64,000 nt of DNA, from NCBI RefSeq assembly GCF_003026455.1, contig NZ_PYMB01000021.1, positions 25,961 through 89,960 on the forward strand, written 5' to 3'. A program made the translations under genes and the position numbers. Positions 41,530-50,761 of the stretch are shown piece by piece. Position 1 is the stretch's first letter; every line of letters starts with the position of its first letter. The notes beneath the pieces are model-generated. The model was given only the letters and a program-made list of their open reading frames with translations. It ran no database searches and had not been told where the DNA came from. The stretch comes from Photobacterium rosenbergii. Its GTDB lineage: Bacteria; Pseudomonadota; Gammaproteobacteria; Enterobacterales; Vibrionaceae.

Positions 41530-42477
41530 TCAGTGTCGCTCCTGAGGAGTAATATTATCGATAACTTGCAAGACCAAATGACCATTGCGTTCAACGATAT
41601 GGGCTTGATACAGGGGTAGCGTGCCGGCGTGAACATCAACCACTTCTTGGATGTCAGTCGCGATGATGTCGCCTACCTTCAAGTTGATGACTTGATCGAG
41701 AGCCAGAGTCTGGCGGCTTAGTACGGCATTAAGACGAAGTGGTACCTGCTTGAGGTGCATCTCTCGCAGATCATCGACTTTCGTCGGCTCGGTCTGGCTG
41801 GCAACATCCTTTGCGGTTAATTGCAACAGCAGGTCATCATCAAGGTGGAGGTGAATTTCCCCGTAGCTCTGCGCTATTTGGATAGCAAATTTGGCGTGCA
41901 GCACACCGTTGCTAAATGCTGGTTGTTCGTTTGAAACCTGCCATTGGTGGCTGATCTCATTTAATAGGGTCGCTGCAAGTCGGGCTTGAACACGCTTTTC
42001 GCTGGCGTTCATAGGCTGTACTTTAGTTGAGGCAACCTCTCCATCGTCGCTGGAATCGATATCGTTATTCCCCAACATGTCGTCAGCCGTGTCATTGCTA
42101 ATGTTGTCTGTCGCAGCAAAACAGGGAGTCCCGCCATAGAATGCTTCAGCAATCAGGTGGGTGAGCGGCTGGGAAATACTGACAAGACACTGGCCGCCAA
42201 ATGCATTATGGCTAAAGGCAATGGGTTCCCTGTCTTTTATTTCCTGGTAGTTAACATCCAAGCCGTAACTGAGAAGCTTGACGTGGCAATCCGTTCGCCG
42301 GGTCATGTTGTTCAGTGTTTGCTCTAGTGCTTTTACCGACTGGGTAATATAAGGCGATAAAGACTGCTGAGCAGCATTTAAAGGTCTTCCTAATGAACGA
42401 ATGTCGATAGGAAATACATTCTTTGAACTATGTATATTCCTCGGTTTGACTTTATTTTTGCTAATGCTCGGTTTCAT
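41530..42477 (-). CDS. fliM: Divergent lateral switch protein FliM
   Basis: A 315-aa protein in the fliM position, with a recognisable C-terminal SpoA domain (V-P-L-R-L-N-A-V-L-S-R-Q-T-L-A-L, L-K-V-G-D-I-I). The middle domain is recognisable but poor in family motifs. The N-terminus (K-P-S-I-S-K-N-K-V-K-P-R-N) lacks the EIDALL-like CheY-binding peptide of classical FliM, and an acidic insert of about 30 residues follows residue 125 (N-D-I-D-S-S-D-D-G-E). FliM joins FliG to FliN in the C-ring. It is first in its operon; the -10/-35 was not found in the AT-rich upstream region. Confidence 0.85.
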   Translation of the reverse strand: MKPSISKNKVKPRNIHSSKNVFPIDIRSLGRPLNAAQQSLSPYITQSVKALEQTLNNMTRRTDCHVKLLSYGLDVNYQEIKDREPIAFSHNAFGGQCLVSISQPLTHLIAEAFYGGTPCFAATDNISNDTADDMLGNNDIDSSDDGEVASTKVQPMNASEKRVQARLAATLLNEISHQWQVSNEQPAFSNGVLHAKFAIQIAQSYGEIHLHLDDDLLLQLTAKDVASQTEPTKVDDLREMHLKQVPLRLNAVLSRQTLALDQVINLKVGDIIATDIQEVVDVHAGTLPLYQAHIVERNGHLVLQVIDNITPQERH

Positions 42478-43067
42478 TAATAATCCCGAAGATATAAAAG
42501 TTAAACTTAATTACTAAATAAGCTCAATAAATTGCTTGTATCTGTTCGGCGATTATTTCTATCAGCATTTGTCCAATAGTTCAAATGCTTGTAAATAATT
42601 GTCAAAATCCTGCAAATTAATTTTTTTAAATGAATTTTTAATTATTTGGTGAATCAAGATCACATAACTATTTTTTATATCAATAGGAGTAAAAATAAGA
42701 CTGTCTTGAAAGTGTGCGCTTGTGCATGTTTTTTCGGCTTGTTTGTTTTTATTTTGTAAAATCTATCATCACTTGTTGCTCTAATTGTTTTTTATTTGTT
42801 GTTGTCGTCTATTTGTAACCAAATATGAAATCGTGATCTTAAGCCAAGCAAAATAAATGGAAGAAATAACTGCCTAGTAAATTAATTAAATGCTGCCTAA
42901 TATCCACCCACAATGCCTTGCTTTATTGACAAATATAATAATAGGTGTGTCTCGTTGCATATAAATTAAGTTGATATTAATGAAGGCATGCTTGCAAGCA
43001 TTATTTTTCTCGTTGCTTTTTAACGCGAAAATAAAATAATTTTTACCAGTTAGGCAATTTGTTTAAT
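42478..43067. other. AT-rich divergent control region of the lateral flagellar cluster
   Basis: 590 bases, clearly more AT-rich than its surroundings, between fliM (minus) and motY (plus). It holds a TTGACA (42926-42931) and a perfect TATAAT (42934-42939), which are not at promoter spacing with each other. A 14-base palindrome ATGCTTG-CAAGCAT (42988-43001) is followed by a T-rich tract. No gene is supported. AT-rich DNA like this is a usual target of H-NS-type silencers. Confidence 0.55.
42988..43001. promoter_or_regulatory. Perfect palindrome upstream of motY-lafK
   Basis: ATGCTTGCAAGCAT, followed by TTATTTTTC on the plus strand. It may be an operator or a weak leader terminator 66 bases before motY. 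Confidence 0.4.
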
Positions 43068-43934
43068 ATGAAAGCAATCAAATCAACCGCAGTGCTTTCT
43101 TTGTTAGTTTTTTTATCAAATGATGTAGATGCAACAGTTATTCAATCACCATTAGATAAAGTGGATTGGCAATTCTCAGGAGATCGCTTTTCTTGCAAAT
43201 TAGCAAAGGAACTTAAGTTCGATGGCAGTGTTGCGTTTATTGCAAACTCAGCTCAGCCATATTTGGTTTCCTTTACCAGTAGTCAGCGTCCTTATTTTGT
43301 CGATAAGGTTTCGTTAAGCGTCAATTATTCGCCGTGGGAGCAAAATCAGCCTCTGCGTGAATTACTACAGGGTAAGGAACAGGGTCAGCATGGACTGGCT
43401 TTTAGTGGGACAGAATCACTTCATTACCTGCTAAATAAAATGGAGAAAGGGGCATGGGGACAGATCTCGGTCAGTTATAACCAGCACCAAGAAACCAAAC
43501 GTTGGGATATTCCATCGGTGAGCTTTGCTCCCGCCTATCAGGAATTCAAGTCCTGTTTGGCACAGATGCTACCGGTAGGTTACGAACAGGCCAGAGACAA
43601 TACATTCTTGTTTGCCAGCAGTGAAAGCCGGATCAGCGCAGAGCAACGAAAGATGCTCGGTGATATCGCGAGCTACATTCGCTACGACCGGGAAATCAAC
43701 GCCTTGCTGATTGATGGCCATACCGATCTTACCGGTACGTCACTGGATAACTTATGGTTGTCGCGTCAGCGGGCCCAGGCCGTTGCTGATGAATTGGTAG
43801 CACTTGGGGTTGATCGTAATCTCATCCAGTTGCGCGCCCATGGCCAGCGTTACCCAGCCCAGCAAGGGACTGGTAATCGCGCTAATCAGAAAAATCGCCG
43901 GGTGCAATTACGTTTGGTCAAGGGGGATGTATGA
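43068..43934 (+). CDS. motY: MotY-like T-ring protein with OmpA domain
   Basis: A 288-aa secreted protein. After a signal peptide ending near D-V-D-A comes a MotY-type N-terminal domain, then an OmpA-like peptidoglycan-binding domain (L-I-D-G-H-T-D-L-T-G-T, L-S-R-Q-R-A-Q-A-V, R-A-N-Q-K-N-R-R-V). MotY forms the periplasmic T-ring that holds stator units around the rod in Vibrionaceae. First gene before lafK, with which it overlaps by 4 bases, the order known in V. parahaemolyticus. The ATG at 43068 has only a distant AGG; a TTG three codons earlier has a closer one and may be the real start. Confidence 0.88.
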   Translation: MKAIKSTAVLSLLVFLSNDVDATVIQSPLDKVDWQFSGDRFSCKLAKELKFDGSVAFIANSAQPYLVSFTSSQRPYFVDKVSLSVNYSPWEQNQPLRELLQGKEQGQHGLAFSGTESLHYLLNKMEKGAWGQISVSYNQHQETKRWDIPSVSFAPAYQEFKSCLAQMLPVGYEQARDNTFLFASSESRISAEQRKMLGDIASYIRYDREINALLIDGHTDLTGTSLDNLWLSRQRAQAVADELVALGVDRNLIQLRAHGQRYPAQQGTGNRANQKNRRVQLRLVKGDV

Positions 43935-45298
43935 ATAGCGGTAATGTGATCTTTGCCCACCGTTGTCTGATCCAGGCCGCGGCAGCTATCAAACTACTGA
44001 GTGCGGAAGGTTATACGGTCTGTAATGCCTCTACGGCGGCAGATGCCTTAGCGAAACTGCAGGCAAAACCAGACAGTTTACTGTTTATTGCCGATAACTT
44101 GGCAGACATGGACATGCTGTCAACGATTCGTCGCGCTAAGCAGGTTACGGCAGGCGGTACGGTTGTTGCTATCGTCGATTACCAGCAGAGCAAACTGGCC
44201 AGCGATGCCATGCAGGCAGGAGCCGATGATTACCTGTTGCAGCCTTATCAGCCGGAGCAGATAACGGCATTGATGAAGCGTAACCAAATTGTCCAGTCAC
44301 CGAAGCGTGAAGTAGTGGCAACAAGCCGGCGTAGTTTGCAGGTGCTGCAAATGGCCCATCGTGCAGCCCAAACCGATGCAACTGTTTTGGTTACTGGCGA
44401 ATCGGGTACCGGTAAGGAAGTATTGGCACGTTATGTTCACGATCACTCCCCACGAAGCGAGGGGCCGTTTGTGGCGATTAACTGCGCGGCGATCCCTGAA
44501 AGTATGTTGGAAGCGGTACTGTTTGGCCATACCAAAGGTGCCTTTACCGGTGCGACCCAAAGCCAGGCCGGTAAGTTCGAAGAGGCCAATGGCGGCACCT
44601 TGCTGCTAGATGAGATTGGCGAGATGCCTCCTGCGCTACAGGCCAAACTGTTGCGTGTGCTTCAGGAGCGTCAGGTCGAACGCCTTGGTAGCCACCGCTC
44701 GATTGCGCTGGATATTCGGATCATTGCTGCAACCAATGTAGACCTGCAGCAAGCGGTTGCCGAGCGCCGGTTCCGCCAAGATCTTTATTACCGCTTGGAT
44801 GTCTTGCCACTGCAGTGGCCACCGCTGCGTGAGCGCAAGGAAGATATCCTGCCATTGGCAGAGCACTTTATCCGCAAGCTCAATGCCGGGGGGGCGGACT
44901 CCTGCAGCCTTTCTAAAGAAGCTCAGCAGGCCCTGCTGCACTACAACTGGCCGGGCAATATCCGTGAGCTGGAAAATACCGTGCAGCGTGCTCTGGTGAT
45001 GCGCCATGGTCACTGGATCACGGCACAGGATCTGATGCTCAATGACATGCTCAGCACCATGGTTGAGGGGGCAATTACCGAGGTAGTGGAAGATGCCAAG
45101 CAAGCGCTCAAGCAAAGCCGCAAGAATGCCGAGCAGCAATTTATCCTCGACACTTTAGCCCGCTTCAATGGCAAACGAAATGACACGGCAGAGGCCCTCG
45201 GGATGTCAACCCGTGCGCTGCGATACAAGATCGCCGCCATGCGCGAGCAGGGGATCAACATCGATTCATACATTCACCAAACAAGCTCAGCGGCGTAA
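43931..45298 (+). CDS. lafK: Lateral flagellar master regulator LafK
   Basis: A 455-aa sigma-54 activator that turns on the early lateral genes. The receiver-like domain (1-115) is degenerate: there is no acidic pair at the start, A54 at the phosphoacceptor position, and Q114 in place of the conserved lysine, so phosphorylation is not expected, as in the FleQ/FlrA/LafK group. The AAA+ domain is complete: Walker A G-E-S-G-T-G-K-E (156-163), the sigma-54 loop G-A-F-T-G-A, Walker B L-L-L-D-E-I-G-E-M. The Fis-type HTH near the C-terminus is present (N-D-T-A-E-A-L-G-M-S-T-R-A-L-R-Y-K). Its ATG overlaps motY. Confidence 0.93.
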   Translation: MNSGNVIFAHRCLIQAAAAIKLLSAEGYTVCNASTAADALAKLQAKPDSLLFIADNLADMDMLSTIRRAKQVTAGGTVVAIVDYQQSKLASDAMQAGADDYLLQPYQPEQITALMKRNQIVQSPKREVVATSRRSLQVLQMAHRAAQTDATVLVTGESGTGKEVLARYVHDHSPRSEGPFVAINCAAIPESMLEAVLFGHTKGAFTGATQSQAGKFEEANGGTLLLDEIGEMPPALQAKLLRVLQERQVERLGSHRSIALDIRIIAATNVDLQQAVAERRFRQDLYYRLDVLPLQWPPLRERKEDILPLAEHFIRKLNAGGADSCSLSKEAQQALLHYNWPGNIRELENTVQRALVMRHGHWITAQDLMLNDMLSTMVEGAITEVVEDAKQALKQSRKNAEQQFILDTLARFNGKRNDTAEALGMSTRALRYKIAAMREQGINIDSYIHQTSSAA

Positions 45299-45310
45299 GG
45301 AAAGCACATT

Positions 45311-45643
45311 ATGTCGAATCAGAACTCAATGATTCAGAGCGAGATGTTGCAGCGTATGGCTGTGATGCGGGAACAAGCTCAAACCGGCACCCAGATTGCG
45401 GTCAATGTCTCACATCCACCAACCGGTAACTTTCAGGCAGCCATGCAACAGGCTGTCCGCCGGGTCGATAACCAGCAGCATTTTGCCCATCAATTGACGG
45501 CAGATGTGGATGCCGGCCGCTCCGATGACTTGGTCGGCGCAATGGTCGCCAGCCAAAAAGCCAGTATTTCTTTTTCAGCATTGACACAGGTAAGGAACAA
45601 GCTCTTGGCTGCCTATGACGATGTACTGAAGATGCCTCTGTAG
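45311..45643 (+). CDS. fliE: MS-ring-rod junction protein FliE
   Basis: A 110-aa small secreted protein joining the MS-ring to the proximal rod and opening rod export. The typical C-terminal S-F-S-A-L-T-Q-V-R-N-K-L-L-A-A-Y-D-D-V-L-K-M is clear. The N-terminal ~50 residues are flexible. It lies 12 bases after lafK. Confidence 0.93.
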   Translation: MSNQNSMIQSEMLQRMAVMREQAQTGTQIAVNVSHPPTGNFQAAMQQAVRRVDNQQHFAHQLTADVDAGRSDDLVGAMVASQKASISFSALTQVRNKLLAAYDDVLKMPL

Positions 45644-45653
45644 TGAGAAGAAA

Positions 45654-47408
45654 ATGAGTACAACAGTAGCTGAAAATCCAGAACAGGCACCATCTAACAA
45701 ATGGCTGTCATATAAAGAAAAAATCCAACAACGCTTGGATGGAAAGTATAAGAACGTGGCACTTATTACTGCACTGGCAGTCTTGGTATCGTTTTTTATC
45801 GTGGTGGTGATGTGGACCCAGAGCAGCCCGTATAAACCCCTCTATGGCACTCAGGAGCGTTACGACAACAGCGAGATCCTTTCGGTGCTTGAGCAGGAAA
45901 AAATCCAGTTCCAGCTAGATAACGAAACCGGGCAGATCATGGTACCAGCCAATCGCTTGGCTGATGCTCGGATCACCTTGGCAGCCCGTGGTGTGAAAGC
46001 CAAATTGCCAGAAGGGTTGGAAATTCTTGACCGCAGCTCCGGCCTTGGCACTAGCCAGTTTATTGAGAACGCTCGCTACCGTCAGGGGCTAGAGGGTGAG
46101 CTAGCCCGAACTATCCTGGCTATCCGTGCCATCAACCATGCCCGGGTGCATTTGGCGATCCCTAACCGTACCTTGTTTGTAGGCATCAACGAGGAAAAGC
46201 CATCGGCAGCAGTAATGCTCGAGCTCGAGCCAGGGATGCAGCTTGATCAACCTCAGGTTGAAGCGATTGTTAACTTGGTGAGCGGCAGTATTACAGGCAT
46301 GACGGCAGATGCCGTGTCGGTAGTGGATCAGTACGGCAACTTGCTCAGCGCTGATCTGGCGATGGGGCAGCAGTCCCAGATCAATGTCCGTTTCCACGAA
46401 CTCCAGCAGCGGGTCGAGCGTGACATCGTACGCCGGGCCGGCGATATGCTGGCACCTTTGCTTGGCGTCGGGAACTTCCGGGTCCAGGTTGCGGCAACAT
46501 TGAATTTCGACCAAATCGAAGAGACCCACGAGTCTGTCGATAGCGACCCGGTATTGCGTACCGAATTTACCAAGCAGGATCAGACCCAGGGCCAGTTGGC
46601 AATGGGGATCCCGGGGGCTCTGAGTAATCAGCCTGCCGGGGAGGAAGGCCCGGCTAGCAATGAAACCCGCAATGAGCGTGCTGAGCTCAGCCGCCAATAT
46701 GATGTCGGCCGCAAGGTCCGCCATACCCGCCATGCCCAGGGCGGTATAGAAATGTTATCAGTCTCAGTGTTGCTCAACGATGATGTCCATGAACAAGGTT
46801 GGCAACAAGCACAATTGGAGCAAATAGCCCAAATGGTTAAAGATTCCGTCGGATATGTCGCCGAACGCGGTGACCAGTTCAGCCTGCATGCATTTAACTT
46901 TGCTCGTGCGATAGACACCGCACCGGTTGATACCCCATGGTGGCACGATCAGCAATTGCTGTTACTGGCTAAGTACGGTGTATATGCGCTGCTCGGTTTG
47001 TCATTTATCTTGCTGGTACTTCGCCCGCTGGTCAAAGCGCTACAGCGTCCGGCACCAGTAACCACGGCACTCGCAGCAACACCGGAAGGCAGTGTTGAGC
47101 TAGTTGCCAACGAAGATCTGCCAGCTGCCGAGCCAACAAGCGAATATAAGCCAGTTAGTATTCCGGCTAGCGGTAGCGAGCAGGATCTGGCAGATGCCTT
47201 GTTAGATTCGATTGCCCAAGGGGGCATGGTGGCCGAGGACAGTGAGCCACAGCCAGCGGCTGAGGGCGAGTTTGACCTGTCTACCTTACCGCCTCCGGGC
47301 TCTGAGTTAGAAGTGCAGGTCAAGCACCTGCAAAAACTGACCGAAGTTGAACCAGAACGTGTTGCAGAAGTGATCAAGAAGTGGGTGAACAGCAATGAGT
47401 CTAAGTAA
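45654..47408 (+). CDS. fliF: MS-ring protein FliF
   Basis: 584 aa with two membrane helices (about residues 38-56 and 438-458) and the ring-building motifs between them. These include L-Y-G-T-Q-E-R-Y-D-N and G-L-E-I-L-D-R-S-S-G-L-G-T-S-Q-F (family form). The cytoplasmic tail ends with the FliG-binding helix (E-L-E-V-Q-V-K-H-L-Q-K-L-T) after an acidic linker. It overlaps fliG by 14 bases. Confidence 0.95.
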   Translation: MSTTVAENPEQAPSNKWLSYKEKIQQRLDGKYKNVALITALAVLVSFFIVVVMWTQSSPYKPLYGTQERYDNSEILSVLEQEKIQFQLDNETGQIMVPANRLADARITLAARGVKAKLPEGLEILDRSSGLGTSQFIENARYRQGLEGELARTILAIRAINHARVHLAIPNRTLFVGINEEKPSAAVMLELEPGMQLDQPQVEAIVNLVSGSITGMTADAVSVVDQYGNLLSADLAMGQQSQINVRFHELQQRVERDIVRRAGDMLAPLLGVGNFRVQVAATLNFDQIEETHESVDSDPVLRTEFTKQDQTQGQLAMGIPGALSNQPAGEEGPASNETRNERAELSRQYDVGRKVRHTRHAQGGIEMLSVSVLLNDDVHEQGWQQAQLEQIAQMVKDSVGYVAERGDQFSLHAFNFARAIDTAPVDTPWWHDQQLLLLAKYGVYALLGLSFILLVLRPLVKALQRPAPVTTALAATPEGSVELVANEDLPAAEPTSEYKPVSIPASGSEQDLADALLDSIAQGGMVAEDSEPQPAAEGEFDLSTLPPPGSELEVQVKHLQKLTEVEPERVAEVIKKWVNSNESK

Positions 47409-48426
47409 TTTTAGCCACCTGGCAGACGGTGATGTACTGCTAGACCCGATGGAGCAGACCGCTATTTTGCTGCTTAGCATGGGCGAAGAGTCGGCCTCGC
47501 AGGTAATGCGCCACATGTCACGGGACGAATTGCTCAAGGTTAGCCATGCCATGGCCAAGCAGCCGGCAATCCGCAGTATTGAAGCTCGCTTCGTACTGCA
47601 GGGTTTTTTCGAAGAGTTCCGCGCCCAGTCGGGGATCAGTGGGGCATCACGAACCTTCTTGCAACGTACCTTGGATAAAGCACTCGGTGGCCGTTTGGCC
47701 CGTAACCTGCTGGATACGATTTATGGCGATGAGATCCGTACTACCATGCAGCGACTGCAATGGATTGAACCCAAGCACCTTGCCAAGTTTTTGATGAACG
47801 AGCATATCCAGATGCAGGCGGTATTTATTGCCTTCTTGCCGCCTGAGATTGCTTCGCAGGTACTGGTCGAGTTACCGGTGGATCAGCAGAAAGATGTGCT
47901 GCGTCGCATTGCGGTATTGACTGAAGTTAGCCGTGAAGTGGCAGAAGAGCTGCAGGACTTGGTCGATCGCTGTATCGAATACCTGGCGGAAAACTCGAGC
48001 GCGGTGATTGAAGGCGAGAAGCAGGTGGCAGATATTATCAACCGCTTCACCGGTGATCAGATGGCTCTAATGACGGCGCTTGAAGAGCACGATACCGAGT
48101 TGGCCGACCGCCTTAAGAACAAAATGTACGAGTTCTCCATCCTTACCCGCCAGCCTGAAGCCGTTCGCTTGCGTATTTTGGAAGATCTGCCAACGGATCT
48201 GCTGGCCATGGCCCTGAAAGGGGCAGACTCCGCCATGCGCAAATCGTTGCTCGCTATCTTGCCGCGCCGCATGCAGCAGTCGATGGAAACAGAAATCGCC
48301 CAGCTAGGCAAAGTGTCGGTACGCCAGGTACAGGAAGCCCGCGCGGAAATCATGGACTATGTTCGTGAACTTAATGAATCCAAGGTGATCAGTCTGCAGC
48401 TTTACCAAGAGACGACGGTGGAATAG
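47395..48426 (+). CDS. fliG: Motor switch protein FliG
   Basis: A 343-aa rotor protein contacting the stator. N-terminal: L-D-P-M-E-Q-T-A-I-L-L-L-S-M-G-E-E; middle: the E-H-I-Q-M-Q-A-V-F-I-A-F-L-P segment (EHPQ-like, here E-H-I-Q). C-terminal: charged helix with D-Q-M-A-L-M-T-A-L-E and M-Y-E-F-S-I-L-T-R-Q-P-E, which takes the place of the torque helix. The ATG lies within the last codons of fliF. Confidence 0.95.
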   Translation: MSLSNFSHLADGDVLLDPMEQTAILLLSMGEESASQVMRHMSRDELLKVSHAMAKQPAIRSIEARFVLQGFFEEFRAQSGISGASRTFLQRTLDKALGGRLARNLLDTIYGDEIRTTMQRLQWIEPKHLAKFLMNEHIQMQAVFIAFLPPEIASQVLVELPVDQQKDVLRRIAVLTEVSREVAEELQDLVDRCIEYLAENSSAVIEGEKQVADIINRFTGDQMALMTALEEHDTELADRLKNKMYEFSILTRQPEAVRLRILEDLPTDLLAMALKGADSAMRKSLLAILPRRMQQSMETEIAQLGKVSVRQVQEARAEIMDYVRELNESKVISLQLYQETTVE

Positions 48427-48428
48427 TC

Positions 48429-49424
48429 ATGTTTAGACGAAATAGAATCATGCGGTTACAGCCTAGTCAGTTTCGTAGCCATCGCTTTCCGCCGTTAGTC
48501 GATGCCCAAGCCTTTACCCAGTCTGCCGTCAAAGTACACGGTCAGCAGCCGGAGGTTGCAATGGGAGCAGGGCTAGACAGTGACTTTGACGCTGCTCTGG
48601 GGTTGGACGAAGAGTTTGGTGTCGATGAGTTAGGTTTCGATAATCTGGCAATGGACGATTTTGGCCTTGATGAGTTGAGTGAAGATGCACGCTTGCTACA
48701 AGATACCCGTGCAATGACAGGGGCGGGTGGGGAATCGGTGCTTGACCCTACACCTGAGCCATCCCAGCAGGAGGATTTCCAGGCCCAGTTTAATCAAGGG
48801 TTTCAGCAGGGGATGACCCGGGGCCATGAAGAAGGCTTGCTACAGGGCATTGAACAAGGCCAGCAGCAAGGTTTTGAGCAGGGTATCCAGCAAGGCTGTG
48901 AACAAGGGATGAAGCAAGGGATTGAGGAAGGTAAGGCCCAGTTTATCCAGGCCTCAGCCCCTTTTGCCCAAATGCACCAGCAAACCGCCGAGTTGTTTGC
49001 CGACCACGAACGCCGTCAGCGAGAACAGGTCTGCGAATTGGTTCAGAAGGTTGCCCAGCAAGTGATTCGTTGCGAACTGGCATTGCAACCGCAGCAGATC
49101 ATGGCCTTGGTGGAAGAAACCCTCGAGAGCCTACCGGGTGAACCACAGGGCTTGAAGGTCAAAATGGCGAGGGAGGAATTCACTCACCTCGAGAAAGTGG
49201 CGAGCGACAAAATTGACGAGTGGAATATTGTCTGTGATGACACCCTACGTCAGGGCGAATGTCGGGTCGTGACCAAAAATGCCGAAGCGGATGCCGGTTG
49301 TGAGCAACGCCTTGATACCTGCATGTCAGCCGTTAAAGGCCATTTGCTCGATGAGCAGGTCGCGGTTGAAGCAAGCCAGATCTCAGAGCAAGAGAGCAAT
49401 GGGGAAGTTAGACAGGCATCATGA
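48429..49424 (+). CDS. fliH: ATPase regulator FliH
   Basis: A 331-aa regulator of the export ATPase. An acidic N-terminal stretch (about 49-86) is followed by a run of G-x-x-x-G repeats at 124-168 (Q-G-F-Q-Q-G-M-T-R-G, I-E-Q-G-Q-Q-Q-G), the recognised FliH helix signature. The C-terminal FliI-binding domain follows. It is longer than E. coli FliH (228 aa), mostly because of the N-terminal part. The fliG stop is 2 bases before its ATG; fliI overlaps by 4. Confidence 0.9.
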   Translation: MFRRNRIMRLQPSQFRSHRFPPLVDAQAFTQSAVKVHGQQPEVAMGAGLDSDFDAALGLDEEFGVDELGFDNLAMDDFGLDELSEDARLLQDTRAMTGAGGESVLDPTPEPSQQEDFQAQFNQGFQQGMTRGHEEGLLQGIEQGQQQGFEQGIQQGCEQGMKQGIEEGKAQFIQASAPFAQMHQQTAELFADHERRQREQVCELVQKVAQQVIRCELALQPQQIMALVEETLESLPGEPQGLKVKMAREEFTHLEKVASDKIDEWNIVCDDTLRQGECRVVTKNAEADAGCEQRLDTCMSAVKGHLLDEQVAVEASQISEQESNGEVRQAS

Positions 49425-50761
49425 GTAACATAATCGATTACCGCCTGGAACAAGCCCTGGCCTCACTCGATTCGGTCCCGGTGGCGAAAGTTACCGGGCG
49501 ACTGGTGAAGGTCACTGGCTTGATGCTCGAAGCGGTGGGATGCCGTTTGCTCACTGGCCAGCGTTGCTTGGTCGAGACCGGAAATGGCACCAAGATAGAG
49601 GCGCAGACTGTTGGCTTCAACCGCGAGGTGGCTTATCTGATGCCGGTTAGTAACGCATCCGGGTTGTTTTCTGGCGCCAAGGTGTGGCCGCTCGAAGGTG
49701 AAAGCCAGCTCCGTATCGGGCCGCAATGGCTTGGCCGGGTGCTCAATGGTCTTGGTGAGCCGCTTGACCGCTTGGGGCCAGTGCTGGGCCAAGATGATAT
49801 CAGCCTTGATGGCGAAAATATTAACCCGATGTCGCGGCGCCCGATTGATGGTGCGCTTGATGTCGGCATCCGCGCAATGAATAGTTTACTGACTCTGGGT
49901 AAGGGGCAGCGAATTGGTTTGTTTGCTGGCAGTGGGGTCGGTAAAAGTGTGTTGCTTGGGATGATCACCCGCCAGACCAGTGCCGATGTGGTCGTCGTTG
50001 GTTTGATTGGTGAACGTGGCCGTGAGGTGAAGGAATTCATCGAGCACTCCCTAGGGCCTGAAGGGCTGGCGCGGGCAGTGGTCATTGCCGCCCCGGCGGA
50101 TGAATCACCATTGATGCGGCTACGGGCTTCCCAGCTGTGTCACCGAGTTGCAGAGTACTACCGCGATCAGGGCAAGGATGTCCTGCTACTGATGGACTCG
50201 TTGACCCGTTTTGCTATGGCGCAGCGTGAAATCGCCCTGGCACTGGGTGAGCCACCGGCAACTAAGGGCTATCCGCCGTCGGTTTTCAGTATGCTGCCGC
50301 AATTGGTAGAGCGGGCTGGCAACAGCGCCTCGCAACAAGGCAGCATGAGTGCGATTTATACGGTGCTGGCGGAAGGGGACGATCAGCAAGACCCTATTGC
50401 GGACAGTGCTCGGGCGATCCTCGATGGCCATGTTGTCTTGAGCCGCCAGTTGGCAGAAGCGGGGCATTATCCAGCGATTGATATCTCCCAGTCTATCTCA
50501 CGGACGATGCCACAGGTGGTGAGCAAAGAGCAGCTCCGTTCTGCGATGCGCTTCAAGCAGCTCTACAGCCGTTATCAGGAAGTTCGTGAACTTATCCCGC
50601 TTGGTGGTTACCAGCCGGGTAATGATCCAGAAATGGATCAGGCGGTGGGCGCTTATCCCAAACTGGTGGCTTTCCTGCAGCAGGAGATGGATGAAAGTGC
50701 CGATTGGGAAACGGTAAACAGCCAGATGCAACAATTGATACAGGAGCTGAACCTTGGCTAA
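49421..50761 (+). CDS. fliI: Flagellum-specific ATPase FliI
   Basis: A 446-aa F1-beta-like hexameric ATPase. Walker A: A-G-S-G-V-G-K-S-V-L; catalytic glutamate in G-E-R-G-R-E-V; Walker B: V-L-L-L-M-D-S-L-T-R-F-A. It unfolds and delivers export substrates with FliH and FliJ. It overlaps fliH by 4 bases and fliJ by 8. Confidence 0.96.
   Translation: MSNIIDYRLEQALASLDSVPVAKVTGRLVKVTGLMLEAVGCRLLTGQRCLVETGNGTKIEAQTVGFNREVAYLMPVSNASGLFSGAKVWPLEGESQLRIGPQWLGRVLNGLGEPLDRLGPVLGQDDISLDGENINPMSRRPIDGALDVGIRAMNSLLTLGKGQRIGLFAGSGVGKSVLLGMITRQTSADVVVVGLIGERGREVKEFIEHSLGPEGLARAVVIAAPADESPLMRLRASQLCHRVAEYYRDQGKDVLLLMDSLTRFAMAQREIALALGEPPATKGYPPSVFSMLPQLVERAGNSASQQGSMSAIYTVLAEGDDQQDPIADSARAILDGHVVLSRQLAEAGHYPAIDISQSISRTMPQVVSKEQLRSAMRFKQLYSRYQEVRELIPLGGYQPGNDPEMDQAVGAYPKLVAFLQQEMDESADWETVNSQMQQLIQELNLG

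Noticed and set aside
42944..42958. GG...TTGC element upstream of motY as a sigma-54 promoter
   Set aside because: The GG-GC spacing is 11 bases and the -24 region reads AGGTGTG, a poor match.
48841..48935. Glutamine/glycine-rich repeat inside fliH as a variable DNA repeat
   Set aside because: The codons differ between units, and G-x-x-x-G repeats are a normal property of FliH.
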